This document shows, in pieces, positions 41,400 to 50,397 of a stretch of 51,509 bases of DNA; position 1 is the first letter of the stretch, and the number at the start of each line of letters is the position of its first letter. The notes under the pieces are model-generated. The model saw nothing but the letters and a program-made list of their open reading frames with translations. It did no database searches and was not told the origin of the DNA. The translations under genes were made by a program, and so were the position numbers. Origin of the DNA: Oscillospiraceae bacterium (GTDB lineage: Bacteria > Bacillota > Clostridia > Oscillospirales > Acutalibacteraceae); assembly GCA_902762875.1 (NCBI GenBank), contig CACWPS010000013.1, positions 1 through 51,509 on the forward strand. The letters run 5' to 3'.

Positions 41400-42397
41400 T
41401 GATAAAGCTCGCAACCGTCGGCACAAGCGCAATAACCGAGAAATTTTTGTCTGCTTGCCGTTTGACGGGAAGATATGAGCTTCACACCGCCTATTCCCGA
41501 AGTCTTAAAAACGGCGAAAGGTTTGCAAAAGCGCAGGGCTTCAAGCATTATTCCGACGATTTAAGGGCTGTTGCCGAAAACCCTGAAACAGACACGGTTT
41601 ACATAGCTACGCCTAATGTTTTTCACTATGAGCAAAGCCGTCTTTTCTTGGAAAAGGGCAAAAATGTTATATGTGAAAAGCCGATTGCGACCGATTGTAA
41701 AAAGTATGATGAGCTGCTTGCCCTTGCAAATGAAAAGGGGCTTATATACGCCGAGGCGATTATGTCCCGACACACCGCAGGGCGTAAGGTTCTGCTTGAT
41801 GCCTTAAGTCAAATAGGCAAAATTTCGCAGGCGAGGATTGATTTTTGTCAGCTTTCAAGCCGATATGAGCAATTTGGGAGGGGCGAAAAGGTAAATATTT
41901 TTGATATGTCCCTCGCCGCAGGAACCCTTATGGATTTAGGGATTTACTGCGTATATGCGGCGGTTGATTTATTAGGCGCACCGGATAGTGTATCAGCCTG
42001 TGCCTCCCTTGCTAATAACGGTACCGACCTCTCGGGCGGAGCAGTTTTAGGCTTTAAAGATTTTACAGCCGTGCTCTCCTACAGTAAAATCGGGCAGTCG
42101 GCTATAGGCTCGGAAATTGTGGGTGATAAGGGCGTTGTTAAAATCGGCTCTATCTCTCAGTACGCTGATATCTCCCTTGTAAAGGACGGCAAGGAAGCCC
42201 TGCTTTTAGGAATACCCGACCGTGCCGAGGTAATGCGGGGCGAGGCAGAAAAATTCGCAGATTATATTGAGAATAAGGACGCTTTTTTAAGCGATTACAA
42301 AAGCGTTTGTGAGCTAACCCACAATGTCCATTCTGTAATGGACTTAATAAAGCAAAGCGCAAAAATCAAATACCCGATAAAGGAGTGCAAATTATGA
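41399..42397 (+). CDS. Gfo/Idh/MocA-family dehydrogenase 2 (332 aa)
   Basis: The Rossmann start KLATVGTSAITEKFLSACRL has a changed glycine loop (GTSAIT rather than GxGxxG), as in one subgroup of the family. VICEKPIATDCKKYDELLAL keeps the catalytic Lys, and MDLGIYCVYAAVDLLG follows. It resembles ThuB/short family members. ATG overlaps the preceding stop, and its TGA overlaps the next ATG (ATGA). Confidence 0.9.
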   Translation: MIKLATVGTSAITEKFLSACRLTGRYELHTAYSRSLKNGERFAKAQGFKHYSDDLRAVAENPETDTVYIATPNVFHYEQSRLFLEKGKNVICEKPIATDCKKYDELLALANEKGLIYAEAIMSRHTAGRKVLLDALSQIGKISQARIDFCQLSSRYEQFGRGEKVNIFDMSLAAGTLMDLGIYCVYAAVDLLGAPDSVSACASLANNGTDLSGGAVLGFKDFTAVLSYSKIGQSAIGSEIVGDKGVVKIGSISQYADISLVKDGKEALLLGIPDRAEVMRGEAEKFADYIENKDAFLSDYKSVCELTHNVHSVMDLIKQSAKIKYPIKECKL

Positions 42398-43308
42398 AGC
42401 TTGGAATCGTAAGCGCAATCTATGACGGCTTTACCTTTGAGGATGCTGTCGAAAACGCCGTAAAAAACGGCTGTGAATGTATGGAGGTTGCCTGCTGGCC
42501 GCAGGGCAAGGCGGAAAGGCGTTACGCAGGGGTAAGCCACATTGATGTGGATAACACCTCGGACGAATATATCGCCTACATCAAGGATTTCTGTGCGAAA
42601 AAGGGCATTGAAATTTCCTCCCTCGCCTTTTATCCCAACACTATGGACGGAAACCTCGAAAAGAGAAACGCCGCTATAGAGCACCTTAAAAAGGTTATCA
42701 ATATGAGCTCACTTTTGGGAATTAATATGGTTACTACCTTTATAGGCAGAGACCAGACCAAAACAGTAGAAGAAAATTTAGAGCTCTTTAAAGAAATCTG
42801 GCCGCCTATTATTAAGCTTGCCGAGGAAAAGGGTGTTAAGGTAGCCATTGAGAACTGCCCGATGCTTTTCGGAGCGGACCAGTGGCCCGGCGGACAGAAT
42901 CTGTTTACCACCCCTGCCCTTTGGCGCAAGATGTTTGAATTGTTGCCCAGCGACAATTTCGGTATCAACTATGACCCGAGCCACTTTATCTGGCAGCAGA
43001 TTGACTACATAAAGCCTCTTTATGAGTTTAAAGACAAGATTTTCCATGTTCACTTTAAGGATATTAAGCTTTATCCCGATAGGCTTAATGAGGTCGGTAT
43101 AATGGGTTATCCGCTTGATTATATGAGTCCCAAGCTCCCGGGCCTCGGCGATGTTGACTGGGGCAAATATGTTTCCGCCCTTACAGATATTGGCTTTAAC
43201 GGCTTTGCCTGCATTGAGGTTGAGGACAAGGCGTTTGAAAGCTCAAAGGAACGGATTTTAGATTCAGTTGCACTTAGCTGCCGCTATATGCGCCAGTTCG
43301 TGATATAA
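42394..43308 (+). CDS. Sugar phosphate isomerase/epimerase family TIM barrel (304 aa)
   Basis: Xylose-isomerase-like TIM barrel: MKLGIVSAIYDGFTFEDAVE, metal ligands Glu in VAIENCPM, Asp/His in NYDPSHF, His in HVHFKDIKL and Glu in CIEVED. Relatives include epimerases and the metal-dependent lyases that cleave 3-keto-glycosides. ATG 42394 with AAGGAG upstream; the longer frame from GTG 42385 is rejected. Confidence 0.88.
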   Translation: MKLGIVSAIYDGFTFEDAVENAVKNGCECMEVACWPQGKAERRYAGVSHIDVDNTSDEYIAYIKDFCAKKGIEISSLAFYPNTMDGNLEKRNAAIEHLKKVINMSSLLGINMVTTFIGRDQTKTVEENLELFKEIWPPIIKLAEEKGVKVAIENCPMLFGADQWPGGQNLFTTPALWRKMFELLPSDNFGINYDPSHFIWQQIDYIKPLYEFKDKIFHVHFKDIKLYPDRLNEVGIMGYPLDYMSPKLPGLGDVDWGKYVSALTDIGFNGFACIEVEDKAFESSKERILDSVALSCRYMRQFVI

Positions 43309-43334
43309 AAATAAAATTTTTGGAGGAAAAGAAA

Positions 43335-44492
43335 ATGGCAATTGACATGAACAATTTCTCAAGCAACCAGTGTGAGGAGACCGTTGTAAATGCCGATAAA
43401 AAGCTTAGAATCGGCATAATCGGTACCGGCGGAATTTCCGGCTCTCATATCAGAACCTATAAGGCTCAACCCGATGTAGAGCTTGTTGCAGGTTGTGACC
43501 TTATCCCCGGCAAGGCAGAAAAGAAATTTGCTGAGTGTGAGGTTGAGGGTGCAAAATTCTTCACCAATTACAAGGAAATGATCGACACCATGAACCTTGA
43601 TGCGGTTTCGGTTTGTACCTATAACCGCACCCACGCAGAATGCACTATTTATGCGCTCGAGCACGGACTTCATGTGCTTCTTGAAAAGCCCATGACCGTA
43701 ACCCTTGATGAGGCTGTTGCAATCCGCAAGGCAGAGAAGAAGAGCGGTAAAATTGTATCCGTAGGCTTCCAGCCCCGTTTTGACGCAAATATGCAGATGA
43801 TTAAGAAGATAGTTCAGTCTGGCGAGCTCGGCAGAGTATTCTATGTTCAGACAGGCGGCGGCCGCAGACACGGTATTCCCGTAAGCTGGTCTGAAACCTT
43901 TATTGAAAACGATAAGGCAGGTCTTGGCGCTTTGGGCGATATCGGTTGCTATTCAATCGACCTTGTTATGAACGCTTTAGGCAATCCGAAGCCCTTAACC
44001 GTTTCGGGTACTGCTACAGATTATTTCGGCACCACACCCGAGGCTTATTCACAGGTTGGCAAGCCCGAATGCGCAAAGAAGTTCAGCGTTGACGACTTTG
44101 CTTCAGCTTATATCCGTCTTGAGGGCGGCATAATTCTTGACTTCCGCATTGCTTGGTATATGCACCTTGACACTCCGGGAGACACTATACTTATGGGCAC
44201 AAAGGGCTCTCTCCGTGTACCGTCAACCGACTGCTGGAACGGCTCCTTCAGTAAGCCTATGACCATTTATCGCGATGTTGCAGGTGAACCTGTACAGACT
44301 CAAATCCCGCTCCTGCCCGAGACCAAGGACCTTTGGAACAGAAAGATTCGCTCCTTCCTTGATTCCATACACAACGGCACCGAGGCTCCGGTTCCCACAA
44401 GCCAGATCATCTACAATCAGGCTATTCTTTCGGGAATTCAGGACTCCAGCGAGTGCGGTCACGAAGTAGAGATTAATATCCCTGAAATCTAA
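43335..44492 (+). CDS. Gfo/Idh/MocA-family dehydrogenase 3 (385 aa)
   Basis: After a 20-residue lead (MAIDMNNFSSNQCEE) comes the Rossmann fold RIGIIGTGGISGSHIRTY, VLLEKPMTVT with the catalytic Lys and GALGDIGCYSIDLVMNALG. It differs from the other two in having a longer lead and the GGGRRHGIPVSW active-site loop. ATG 43335 follows GGAGG. Confidence 0.92.
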   Translation: MAIDMNNFSSNQCEETVVNADKKLRIGIIGTGGISGSHIRTYKAQPDVELVAGCDLIPGKAEKKFAECEVEGAKFFTNYKEMIDTMNLDAVSVCTYNRTHAECTIYALEHGLHVLLEKPMTVTLDEAVAIRKAEKKSGKIVSVGFQPRFDANMQMIKKIVQSGELGRVFYVQTGGGRRHGIPVSWSETFIENDKAGLGALGDIGCYSIDLVMNALGNPKPLTVSGTATDYFGTTPEAYSQVGKPECAKKFSVDDFASAYIRLEGGIILDFRIAWYMHLDTPGDTILMGTKGSLRVPSTDCWNGSFSKPMTIYRDVAGEPVQTQIPLLPETKDLWNRKIRSFLDSIHNGTEAPVPTSQIIYNQAILSGIQDSSECGHEVEINIPEI

Positions 44493-44504
44493 TTGTAAAA
44501 ATAT

Positions 44505-44528
44505 CGACAGCCCCAAAGAGGGCTGTCG
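44505..44528 (+). other. Intercistronic hairpin between dehydrogenase 3 and the second TIM barrel
   Basis: CGACAGCCC (44505-44513) pairs with GGGCTGTCG (44520-44528) with a 6-base loop. It is followed by GAAATTAAAAGGAG, not a T-run, so it is more likely an mRNA-stability element than a terminator. Confidence 0.6.
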
Positions 44529-44552
44529 GAAATTAAAAGGAGAAATAAAATT

Positions 44553-45365
44553 ATGTATGATTTCCCGATTGCTATACAGCTTTATTCGGTAAGAGACGAT
44601 ATGGCCGCCGACTTTGAAGGCACTCTCAAAAAGATCAAGGAATTAGGCTACGACGGCGTTGAGTTTGCAGGTCTTCACGGCAAAACCGCCGCTGAGGTTA
44701 AAAAGCTTTGCGATGAGATAGGTCTTGTTCCGATTTCCGCTCACGTTCCTTACGGCGAGCTTTTAAAGGGTGAGGAAACCTTTAAGACCTATGCCGAAAT
44801 AGGCTGCAAATATGTTGTTATTCCGTGGATTGGCGCAGAGTATCTCGCAGGCGGCGAGAAAAATGCCGAATTTAATGAAAATGTCAAGAAATTCGGCGAG
44901 CTTGCAAACGCTAACGGTATGAAGCTTGGCTACCACAACCACGATTTTGAATTCCAGAAGGCAGACGGCGAATACAAGCTTGACCGCCTTTACGGCGATG
45001 TTTCTGCAGACCTGCTTTCAACCCAGCTTGATACCTGCTGGGTAAATGTAGGCGGCGAAAATCCCGCTGATTACATTCGCAAATACAACGGCAGAATTGA
45101 AATAATCCACCTTAAGGACTTCGTAGGTTCAAAGAGTGAGAATATGTACGGTCTTATCGGTACTGACGGCAAGGAAGCTCCGAAAGAGGCTACAAAATTT
45201 GAGCTTCGCCCCGTAGGCAGCGGCGTTCAGAACTTCCCTGCCATACTTGATGCCTGCAAAGAGGTTAATGCAAAATGGGTTATTGTGGAACAGGATTCTC
45301 CAAGCATGGGTAAAACTCCCCTTGAGTGTGCCGAAATGAGCATTAACTACCTTAAATCGCTTTAA
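44553..45365 (+). CDS. Sugar phosphate isomerase/epimerase family TIM barrel (270 aa)
   Basis: Xylose-isomerase-like barrel with IAQ-type start IQLYSVRDDM, GYDGVEFAGL, PISAHVPYG, GYHNHDFEF, LDTCWVNVGG (metal Asp), IEIIHLKDF and WVIVEQDSPS. It is a close match to IolE/IolI-like and 3-keto-sugar-processing barrels near Gfo/Idh genes. Last gene of the operon; it overlaps the convergent AraC gene by 14 bp. Confidence 0.88.
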   Translation: MYDFPIAIQLYSVRDDMAADFEGTLKKIKELGYDGVEFAGLHGKTAAEVKKLCDEIGLVPISAHVPYGELLKGEETFKTYAEIGCKYVVIPWIGAEYLAGGEKNAEFNENVKKFGELANANGMKLGYHNHDFEFQKADGEYKLDRLYGDVSADLLSTQLDTCWVNVGGENPADYIRKYNGRIEIIHLKDFVGSKSENMYGLIGTDGKEAPKEATKFELRPVGSGVQNFPAILDACKEVNAKWVIVEQDSPSMGKTPLECAEMSINYLKSL

Positions 45366-46143
45366 GTGCGTTGTTCTTACTGCGGTACTCCGCAGGAGAC
45401 ATACCCATAATAAGCTTAAACGAACGGTTGAATGACCGTATCGTCCCGAAGCCGACATCCTCCGAGATGTCGGCTATTTTTTTGTCTGTCACCCTTAAAA
45501 GGTTGCAGGCCTCGGAAATTCGCAGATTATTTATGTATTCATTAAAATTCTGCCCAAGCCTTTTATTGATTAAACGGGATATGTAATATTTACTCAAATG
45601 TAATTCTTCAGCGACAATATCAAGGGTTATATCATCCTTAAAATTATGAGTGCAAAAGTCGATAATATCAAAGAATGCTGAATTGTTCTCCGTATCAACC
45701 GTTTGAAGCCTGAGCTTAGGTAAAATACGGCTCATAACAACATTAAGATAACCGCTTATCGCAATATTTTTATACTCGCCGTCCAAAGAGTATATCCTAT
45801 CAAAAATGTCCTTTAAATTTTCGTCAGCTAAGGGAGTAAAGCAATTAATATCAGGCTTGCTTTTAGATATTTTTGAAGAAATATCATATAAAATATCGGG
45901 AGAAAAAATTAAAACCATAAACTCACCCTTACTAACCGTTCGGTAATAATGAACCTGATTAGGGAAAGCAATAAACATATCCCCCGCATTTAACAGATAG
46001 CTGTTATTATCGGCATATGCAACAGCTTTTCCTTTACGCACATATATTATCTCAAGCTCCTTATGCAAATGAGCATAAGGAGCCAGACCCTCGGTAAACG
46101 AAGTTTCTATTAAGCGAGTTTTATTTTCATAAATAACATTCAT
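45352..46143 (-). CDS. AraC-family regulator, convergent with the ThuA/Gfo-Idh operon
   Basis: The 263-aa protein has a cupin domain (AHLHKELEIIYVRKGKAVAYA, LNAGDMFIAFPNQVHYY) and a C-terminal AraC domain (LDIVAEELHLSKYYISRLINKRLG, ISEACNLLRVTDKKIADISEDVGF, then FNRSFKLIMGMSPAEYR). ATG 46143 (with GGTGAG upstream) is preferred over 46161. Its last third encodes, on the other strand, the terminator of the operon it faces. It probably regulates that operon, perhaps through the palindrome at 39589-39605. Confidence 0.9.
   Translation of the reverse strand: MNVIYENKTRLIETSFTEGLAPYAHLHKELEIIYVRKGKAVAYADNNSYLLNAGDMFIAFPNQVHYYRTVSKGEFMVLIFSPDILYDISSKISKSKPDINCFTPLADENLKDIFDRIYSLDGEYKNIAISGYLNVVMSRILPKLRLQTVDTENNSAFFDIIDFCTHNFKDDITLDIVAEELHLSKYYISRLINKRLGQNFNEYINNLRISEACNLLRVTDKKIADISEDVGFGTIRSFNRSFKLIMGMSPAEYRSKNNALKAI
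45451..45483 (+). terminator. Operon terminator inside the convergent AraC coding sequence
   Basis: GCCGACATC (45451-45459) and GATGTCGGC (45466-45474) form a perfect 9-bp stem with a 6-base loop, followed by TATTTTTTTG on the plus strand. On the minus strand the same bases encode IADISEDVGF of the AraC domain. It would end the six-gene operon about 90 bp past its last stop. Confidence 0.75.
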
Positions 46144-46267
46144 ATATCTCACCGCATACAATAAACTAATTGTAATATAACATATATTGAATTATTTTTC
46201 AAGAAATTATAAGTAACACTAAGACATTATGAGAATAATATGTTAATAACTTAAGGGGGCGGATACT

Positions 46268-46489
46268 ACGAAAAATCTTAACAGCATTGATGTAGGAGAA
46301 AGTGCTGAAATAGCCGAGCTTCTCACAAAGGGCAGTATGCGGCGGCGTTTGCTTGATATAGGTCTTACCCCTAACACAACAGTAGAGTGTGTGGGCAAAA
46401 GTCCCGCGGGCGACCCAAGGGCATTTTTAATCCGTGGGGCAGTAATTGCAATAAGAAGCGAGGACTGCGCCGAAATACTTATAAAGTAG
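46268..46489 (+). CDS. FeoA-domain small protein with apparent ACG start codon
   Basis: The 73-aa SH3-like protein reads (M)KNLNSIDVGESAEIAEL then GSMRRRLLDIGLTPNT, KSPAGDPRAFLIRGAVIAIR, a full FeoA domain. FeoA helps the FeoB ferrous-iron transporter, but solitary FeoA-like proteins are common in Clostridia and no feoB is near. The frame has no ATG, GTG or TTG between an in-frame TAA (46245-46247) and the conserved domain. GGGGGCGG (46255-46262) sits 5 nt before ACG 46268, where the family's Met belongs. A strong terminator follows at 46500-46527. Confidence 0.82.
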   Translation, partial: TKNLNSIDVGESAEIAELLTKGSMRRRLLDIGLTPNTTVECVGKSPAGDPRAFLIRGAVIAIRSEDCAEILIK

Positions 46490-46499
46490 GTAGAAAAAC

Positions 46500-46527
46500 A
46501 AAAGTCTCCCCGAAAAGGGAGACTTTT
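46500..46527. terminator. Bidirectional terminator between the FeoA-like gene and ispH
   Basis: AAAAGTCTCCC (46500-46510) pairs with GGGAGACTTTT (46517-46527). T-rich sequence follows in both directions, so it serves the FeoA-like gene and the convergent cmk-ispH transcript. Confidence 0.85.
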
Positions 46528-46545
46528 ACAATTTTTAAAATATGC

Positions 46546-48600
46546 TTATTCAGCTGTTTCCTCTGCGGGGGCAGTCTCGCCGGTGGCTTCAAAAACTACC
46601 TCATCGGCAGCGTCTGCGGCAGGCTCTTCAACTGCGGGCTCGCTATCCTCAAGCAGAGCACGGATAGAAAGGCTAACCCTCTTCTTCTCGGGGTCAACGG
46701 CTATAATCTTAGCGTCAACCTCCCCACCTACGGTAAGCTCATCCTGGGGCTTTGCAACATGCTTGTTAGCAATCTGCGAAATGTGGATAAGACCGTCAAT
46801 ACCGGGGATTATGCGGGCAAATGCGCCGTATGTAGTCATACTTACAACGGTAACCTTAACGGTATCCCCTACATTGTAGTTGTTCTCGAAAATAACCCAC
46901 GGATTATCCTCAGGCTTTCTGTAGCCGAGAGAAATCTTTCTCTTTTCGGGGTCGAGGGCCTTAACATATACTTCAACAGTATCGCCTACCAGCACAACCT
47001 CCGACGGGTTCTTGATTCTCTGCCAGGAAAGCTCGGAAATGTGAACCATACCGTCCACACCGCCGATGTCAACAAATGCACCGTAGCTTGTAAGGGACTT
47101 AACAGTACCTGTAAAACGGTCGCCTACTGCGATTGTCTCCCAAATCTTGTCCTCAGCCTCTTTGCGCTGTTCTTTGAGTACACTGCGGATAGAACCAACA
47201 GCCCTTCTGCCGCGTCCGATTTCGATAATGCGGAAGGAAACCTCCTTGCCCTTAAGCTCCTCAAGGTCTTCGCCCCTTGAAGCGGTAGCCTGTGAAGCAG
47301 GAATGAACACTCTGATGCCCTTTGTATAGGCAACAACGCCGCCCTTAATAACATCCTTAACAAAGCCTGTAACGATTTCGCCCGAATCCTTGGCGGCAAC
47401 AATATTGTCCCAACCGGCGATAGCATCGTAACGGCGCTTTGAAAGCATTGCGGTTCCTTCCATATCATTAATTTTCATGATGATAAGATTAAGCTTATCG
47501 CCCGCCTTAACTTCATCCATAAGCTTCACATCAGGCTCATTAGAGAACTCGTCTGCGGTGACATAGCCCGTTACTCCTCTGCCAATGTCTACCGTAATCT
47601 CGGTAGGCTTGACATCTATAACGGTACCGCAAACCTTCTGGTCGCCTGTTAATCCGCTTAGAGAAGCCTCAAATGCTTCCTCATCCGTCATTTCCTCGAA
47701 GCTTTTTTGAACAGGTTCTTTTACCTCCGCCTGTTCTTCAACCGGTTGTAAATTTTCCGACATGGTTTTAATAACCTCCTTTATAATACCTGCGGGCGTA
47801 GATGCGCCTGCAACAACTCCCACCGAACCGCAACCTGTAAAATCAATTTCGGATAGCTCCGCCGCTGTTTCAACAAGATAGGTTCTGCCGCATTTTTCCC
47901 TGCACACATCATAAAGCTTTGCTGTGTTCGAGCTGTGCCTTCCGCCGATGACAACCATCACATCGTTTTTTTCGGACAGCTCACGGGCTTCCTGCTGACG
48001 CATAGAAGTTGCATTACATATTGTATCAAAAATTTCTGCATTTGTACATACTTTTTTTAAAATATTTCGGCATTTTATAAAAATTTTTTCATTAAATGTT
48101 GTTTGAGAGACCAAAATAACCCTTTTTTCGGCAAAATTTTCATTCTGAGCCAATAATTTTGCCAGCTCTTCCTCCCCCGAGAAGACAAAAACCTCTCCCG
48201 TACAGTGGCCTACAATGCCCCTAACCTCTTGGTGAGAAGCGTCCCCAGCAATAAGAGTTACATAACCCTCTTTTCCCTTTTGGGCTACAATATTGTGAAT
48301 TTTTGCCACAAAGGGACAGGTTGCATCCTCGGTTTTAACCCCTAACTCCTTTGCCCGTTCGGTAACACTCTCTTCAACCCCGTGGGAACGGATAACAAGG
48401 GTTTCCCCCTCCTTTACCTCCTCGGGGGACTCTACAATCCTTACTCCCCTTTGCTTTAATTCCTCAACAAGCTGGGGGTTGTGAATTATAGGACCTAAGG
48501 TGCAGACCCTTTCACCTTTTTCAAGCAAATCGTAAACCGACTGCACCGCACGGTTTACCCCAAAGCAAAAGCCGGCGGTTTTTGCAAGCGTTATTTTCAA
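46546..48600 (-). CDS. ispH: Bifunctional IspH (HMBPP reductase) / ribosomal protein S1-like RNA-binding fusion
   Basis: Residues 1-285 are IspH, the last enzyme of the non-mevalonate isoprenoid pathway, with the [4Fe-4S] ligands Cys12 (AGFCFGV), Cys95 (ATCPFV) and Cys195 (ICNATSM). Residues about 320-650 hold four S1 RNA-binding domains (YVTADEF, VFIPASQ, YGAFVDIGGVDGMVHISEL, YGAFARIIPGIDGLIHIS), then an acidic tail. This fusion is known in Clostridia. Start ATG overlaps the cmk stop by 4 bp. The S1 part may replace ribosomal S1 in the translation apparatus. Confidence 0.95.
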   Translation of the reverse strand: MKITLAKTAGFCFGVNRAVQSVYDLLEKGERVCTLGPIIHNPQLVEELKQRGVRIVESPEEVKEGETLVIRSHGVEESVTERAKELGVKTEDATCPFVAKIHNIVAQKGKEGYVTLIAGDASHQEVRGIVGHCTGEVFVFSGEEELAKLLAQNENFAEKRVILVSQTTFNEKIFIKCRNILKKVCTNAEIFDTICNATSMRQQEARELSEKNDVMVVIGGRHSSNTAKLYDVCREKCGRTYLVETAAELSEIDFTGCGSVGVVAGASTPAGIIKEVIKTMSENLQPVEEQAEVKEPVQKSFEEMTDEEAFEASLSGLTGDQKVCGTVIDVKPTEITVDIGRGVTGYVTADEFSNEPDVKLMDEVKAGDKLNLIIMKINDMEGTAMLSKRRYDAIAGWDNIVAAKDSGEIVTGFVKDVIKGGVVAYTKGIRVFIPASQATASRGEDLEELKGKEVSFRIIEIGRGRRAVGSIRSVLKEQRKEAEDKIWETIAVGDRFTGTVKSLTSYGAFVDIGGVDGMVHISELSWQRIKNPSEVVLVGDTVEVYVKALDPEKRKISLGYRKPEDNPWVIFENNYNVGDTVKVTVVSMTTYGAFARIIPGIDGLIHISQIANKHVAKPQDELTVGGEVDAKIIAVDPEKKRVSLSIRALLEDSEPAVEEPAADAADEVVFEATGETAPAEETAE

Positions 48601-49283
48601 TTTTCCGCCCTCTTTTCGTTTACTATTTTTAAAATGAGCTCTACCGATTCTTCAAAATTACAGTTGGTAGTATCTGCAAGCACAGCGTCCTCTGCCTGCT
48701 TTAGGGGGGCAATTTCCCTGTGCATATCGTCATAGTCCCGCTTTACCATATCCTCATAAACCTCTTTAAAGGTTACATTTTCGCCCTTTTCAGTAAGCTC
48801 CTTAAGCCGTCTCTCGGCACGCACTTCAGCAGAGGCGGTAAGGTAGATTTTAACCTTAGCATTTGGCAAAACAACGGTACCTATGTCTCTTCCGTCCATA
48901 ACCACATTATTTTCCCTTGCAAGCTTTCTTTGCATTTCAAGCAAAAAGGCACGCACCTGGGGTTTTGCGGAAACAGCCGATGCCATCATAGAGGCGGCGG
49001 GAGTGCGTATCTCGCTTGATACATCTCTGCCGTCAAGGTAAACCCTCTGCTCCCCGTCCTTAAAACGGATATCCACAGTAGTATCGGCTAAAATTCCGTC
49101 AATATCGCAGTTAAGCGCCGTATCAGCTCCCGATAGCGAAAACTTAAGCCCCACCGCACGGTAAAGCGCACCCGTATCAACATATATAAAGCCGAGCCTT
49201 TTTGCCGCAATGCGGGAAATACTGCTTTTTCCCGCTCCCGCAGGACCGTCTATTGCAACCGAAATCATACCGTTATTACACAT
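48597..49283 (-). CDS. cmk: Cytidylate kinase
   Basis: The 228-aa enzyme phosphorylates CMP and dCMP. It has P-loop DGPAGAGKSS, YVDTGALYRAVGL, VVMDGRDIGTVVLPNA and ADTTNCNFEE. ATG 49283 overlaps the prfB end and has GGGAG 9 nt upstream; the shorter start ATG 49268 (MISVAIDGP) matches the family length better, so the start is uncertain by five codons. Operon with prfB and ispH. Confidence 0.95.
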   Translation of the reverse strand: MCNNGMISVAIDGPAGAGKSSISRIAAKRLGFIYVDTGALYRAVGLKFSLSGADTALNCDIDGILADTTVDIRFKDGEQRVYLDGRDVSSEIRTPAASMMASAVSAKPQVRAFLLEMQRKLARENNVVMDGRDIGTVVLPNAKVKIYLTASAEVRAERRLKELTEKGENVTFKEVYEDMVKRDYDDMHREIAPLKQAEDAVLADTTNCNFEESVELILKIVNEKRAEN

Positions 49284-50397
49284 TCTGTAATTCTCCCTTT
49301 GAAGAAGCCTTTAAATAGGCGTTTATAAAGCCGTCCAAATCTCCGTCCATAACAGCGTTAATATTGCCCGATTCAAAGCTTGTGCGGTGGTCCTTTGCAA
49401 GGGTATAGGGCATAAATACATAGGAGCGTATCTGGGAGCCCCAGGCGATTTCCTTTTGAACGCCCTTAATATCCTCGATTTTTTCAAGATGCTCTCTCTC
49501 TTTAATTTCAAGAAGCTTTGACTTTAACATCTTCATAGCCTGCTCACGGTTTTGGAACTGGCTTCGCTCGTTCTGGCAGGCAACCACAATTCCCGTAGGA
49601 ATATGGGTAAGGCGTACTGCTGATGAGGTTTTGTTGATGTGCTGACCGCCCGCACCCGAGGAACGGAAAACATCCATTTTAATATCTTCTTCACGGATTT
49701 CAATGTCTGCATCGTCGCTTATTTCGGGCATAACCTCAAGGGAAGCAAAGGAAGTATGTCTTCTCCCCGATGCGTCAAAGGGGGAAACCCTTACAAGGCG
49801 GTGTACCCCCGATTCACTCTTTAAATAGCCGTAGGCGTTATCCCCTTCTATAAGCATAACCGCACTTTTAAGCCCCGCCTCGTCCCCGTCAAGGAAGTCC
49901 AGCAGCTGTACCTTAAAGCCGTGCCGCTCGCTCCAGCGGGTGTACATACGCACAAGCATTGAAACCCAGTCCATAGCCTCGGTTCCGCCGGCGCCCGCAT
50001 GGAATGTAAGAATTGCGTTGTTATTATCGTATTCCCCTGTTAAGAGGGTTTGCAGTCTTTGAGAGGCAAGCCCGCTCTCGAACTCCTCAAGAGAGGCGGT
50101 GATTTCCTCCACAAGGGATAAATCACCCTCCTCGTCCCCCATTTCGATTAAGACTGTCAAATCATCATAAGAAGAACAGAGCCTGTCATAGCTTTCCACC
50201 GTGTTTTTAAGCTTGCCCGTCTTTTGCAGAATTTTTTGCGAATTCTCGGCATCGTCCCAAAAACCCGGGGCGGCGGCCTTAAGCTCTAATTCGTCAATTT
50301 CTCTTTTAAGTCTTTCATATCCTATAGCGTCCTTAAGGTCACGAAGCTCGGCTTCGTTGCCCTCAAGTCTCAACCTTAACTGCTCAAATTCAAGCAT
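49276..50397 (-). CDS. prfB: Peptide chain release factor 2
   Basis: The 373-aa factor recognises UGA and UAA stop codons: the SPF recognition tripeptide is in RVSPFDASGRRHTSFAS and the catalytic GGQ in SSGAGGQHINKTSSAVR. Unlike many bacteria, the gene reads in one frame with no in-frame UGA near codon 25, so the autoregulatory +1 frameshift is absent. The start overlaps the prmA stop by 8 bp; GAGGATAAC precedes ATG 50397. Confidence 0.96.
   Translation of the reverse strand: MLEFEQLRLRLEGNEAELRDLKDAIGYERLKREIDELELKAAAPGFWDDAENSQKILQKTGKLKNTVESYDRLCSSYDDLTVLIEMGDEEGDLSLVEEITASLEEFESGLASQRLQTLLTGEYDNNNAILTFHAGAGGTEAMDWVSMLVRMYTRWSERHGFKVQLLDFLDGDEAGLKSAVMLIEGDNAYGYLKSESGVHRLVRVSPFDASGRRHTSFASLEVMPEISDDADIEIREEDIKMDVFRSSGAGGQHINKTSSAVRLTHIPTGIVVACQNERSQFQNREQAMKMLKSKLLEIKEREHLEKIEDIKGVQKEIAWGSQIRSYVFMPYTLAKDHRTSFESGNINAVMDGDLDGFINAYLKASSKGELQNV

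Noticed and set aside
49276-50397. Programmed +1 frameshift site in prfB
   Set aside because: The reading frame is continuous and no in-frame TGA with a CTT slippery codon exists near codon 25.
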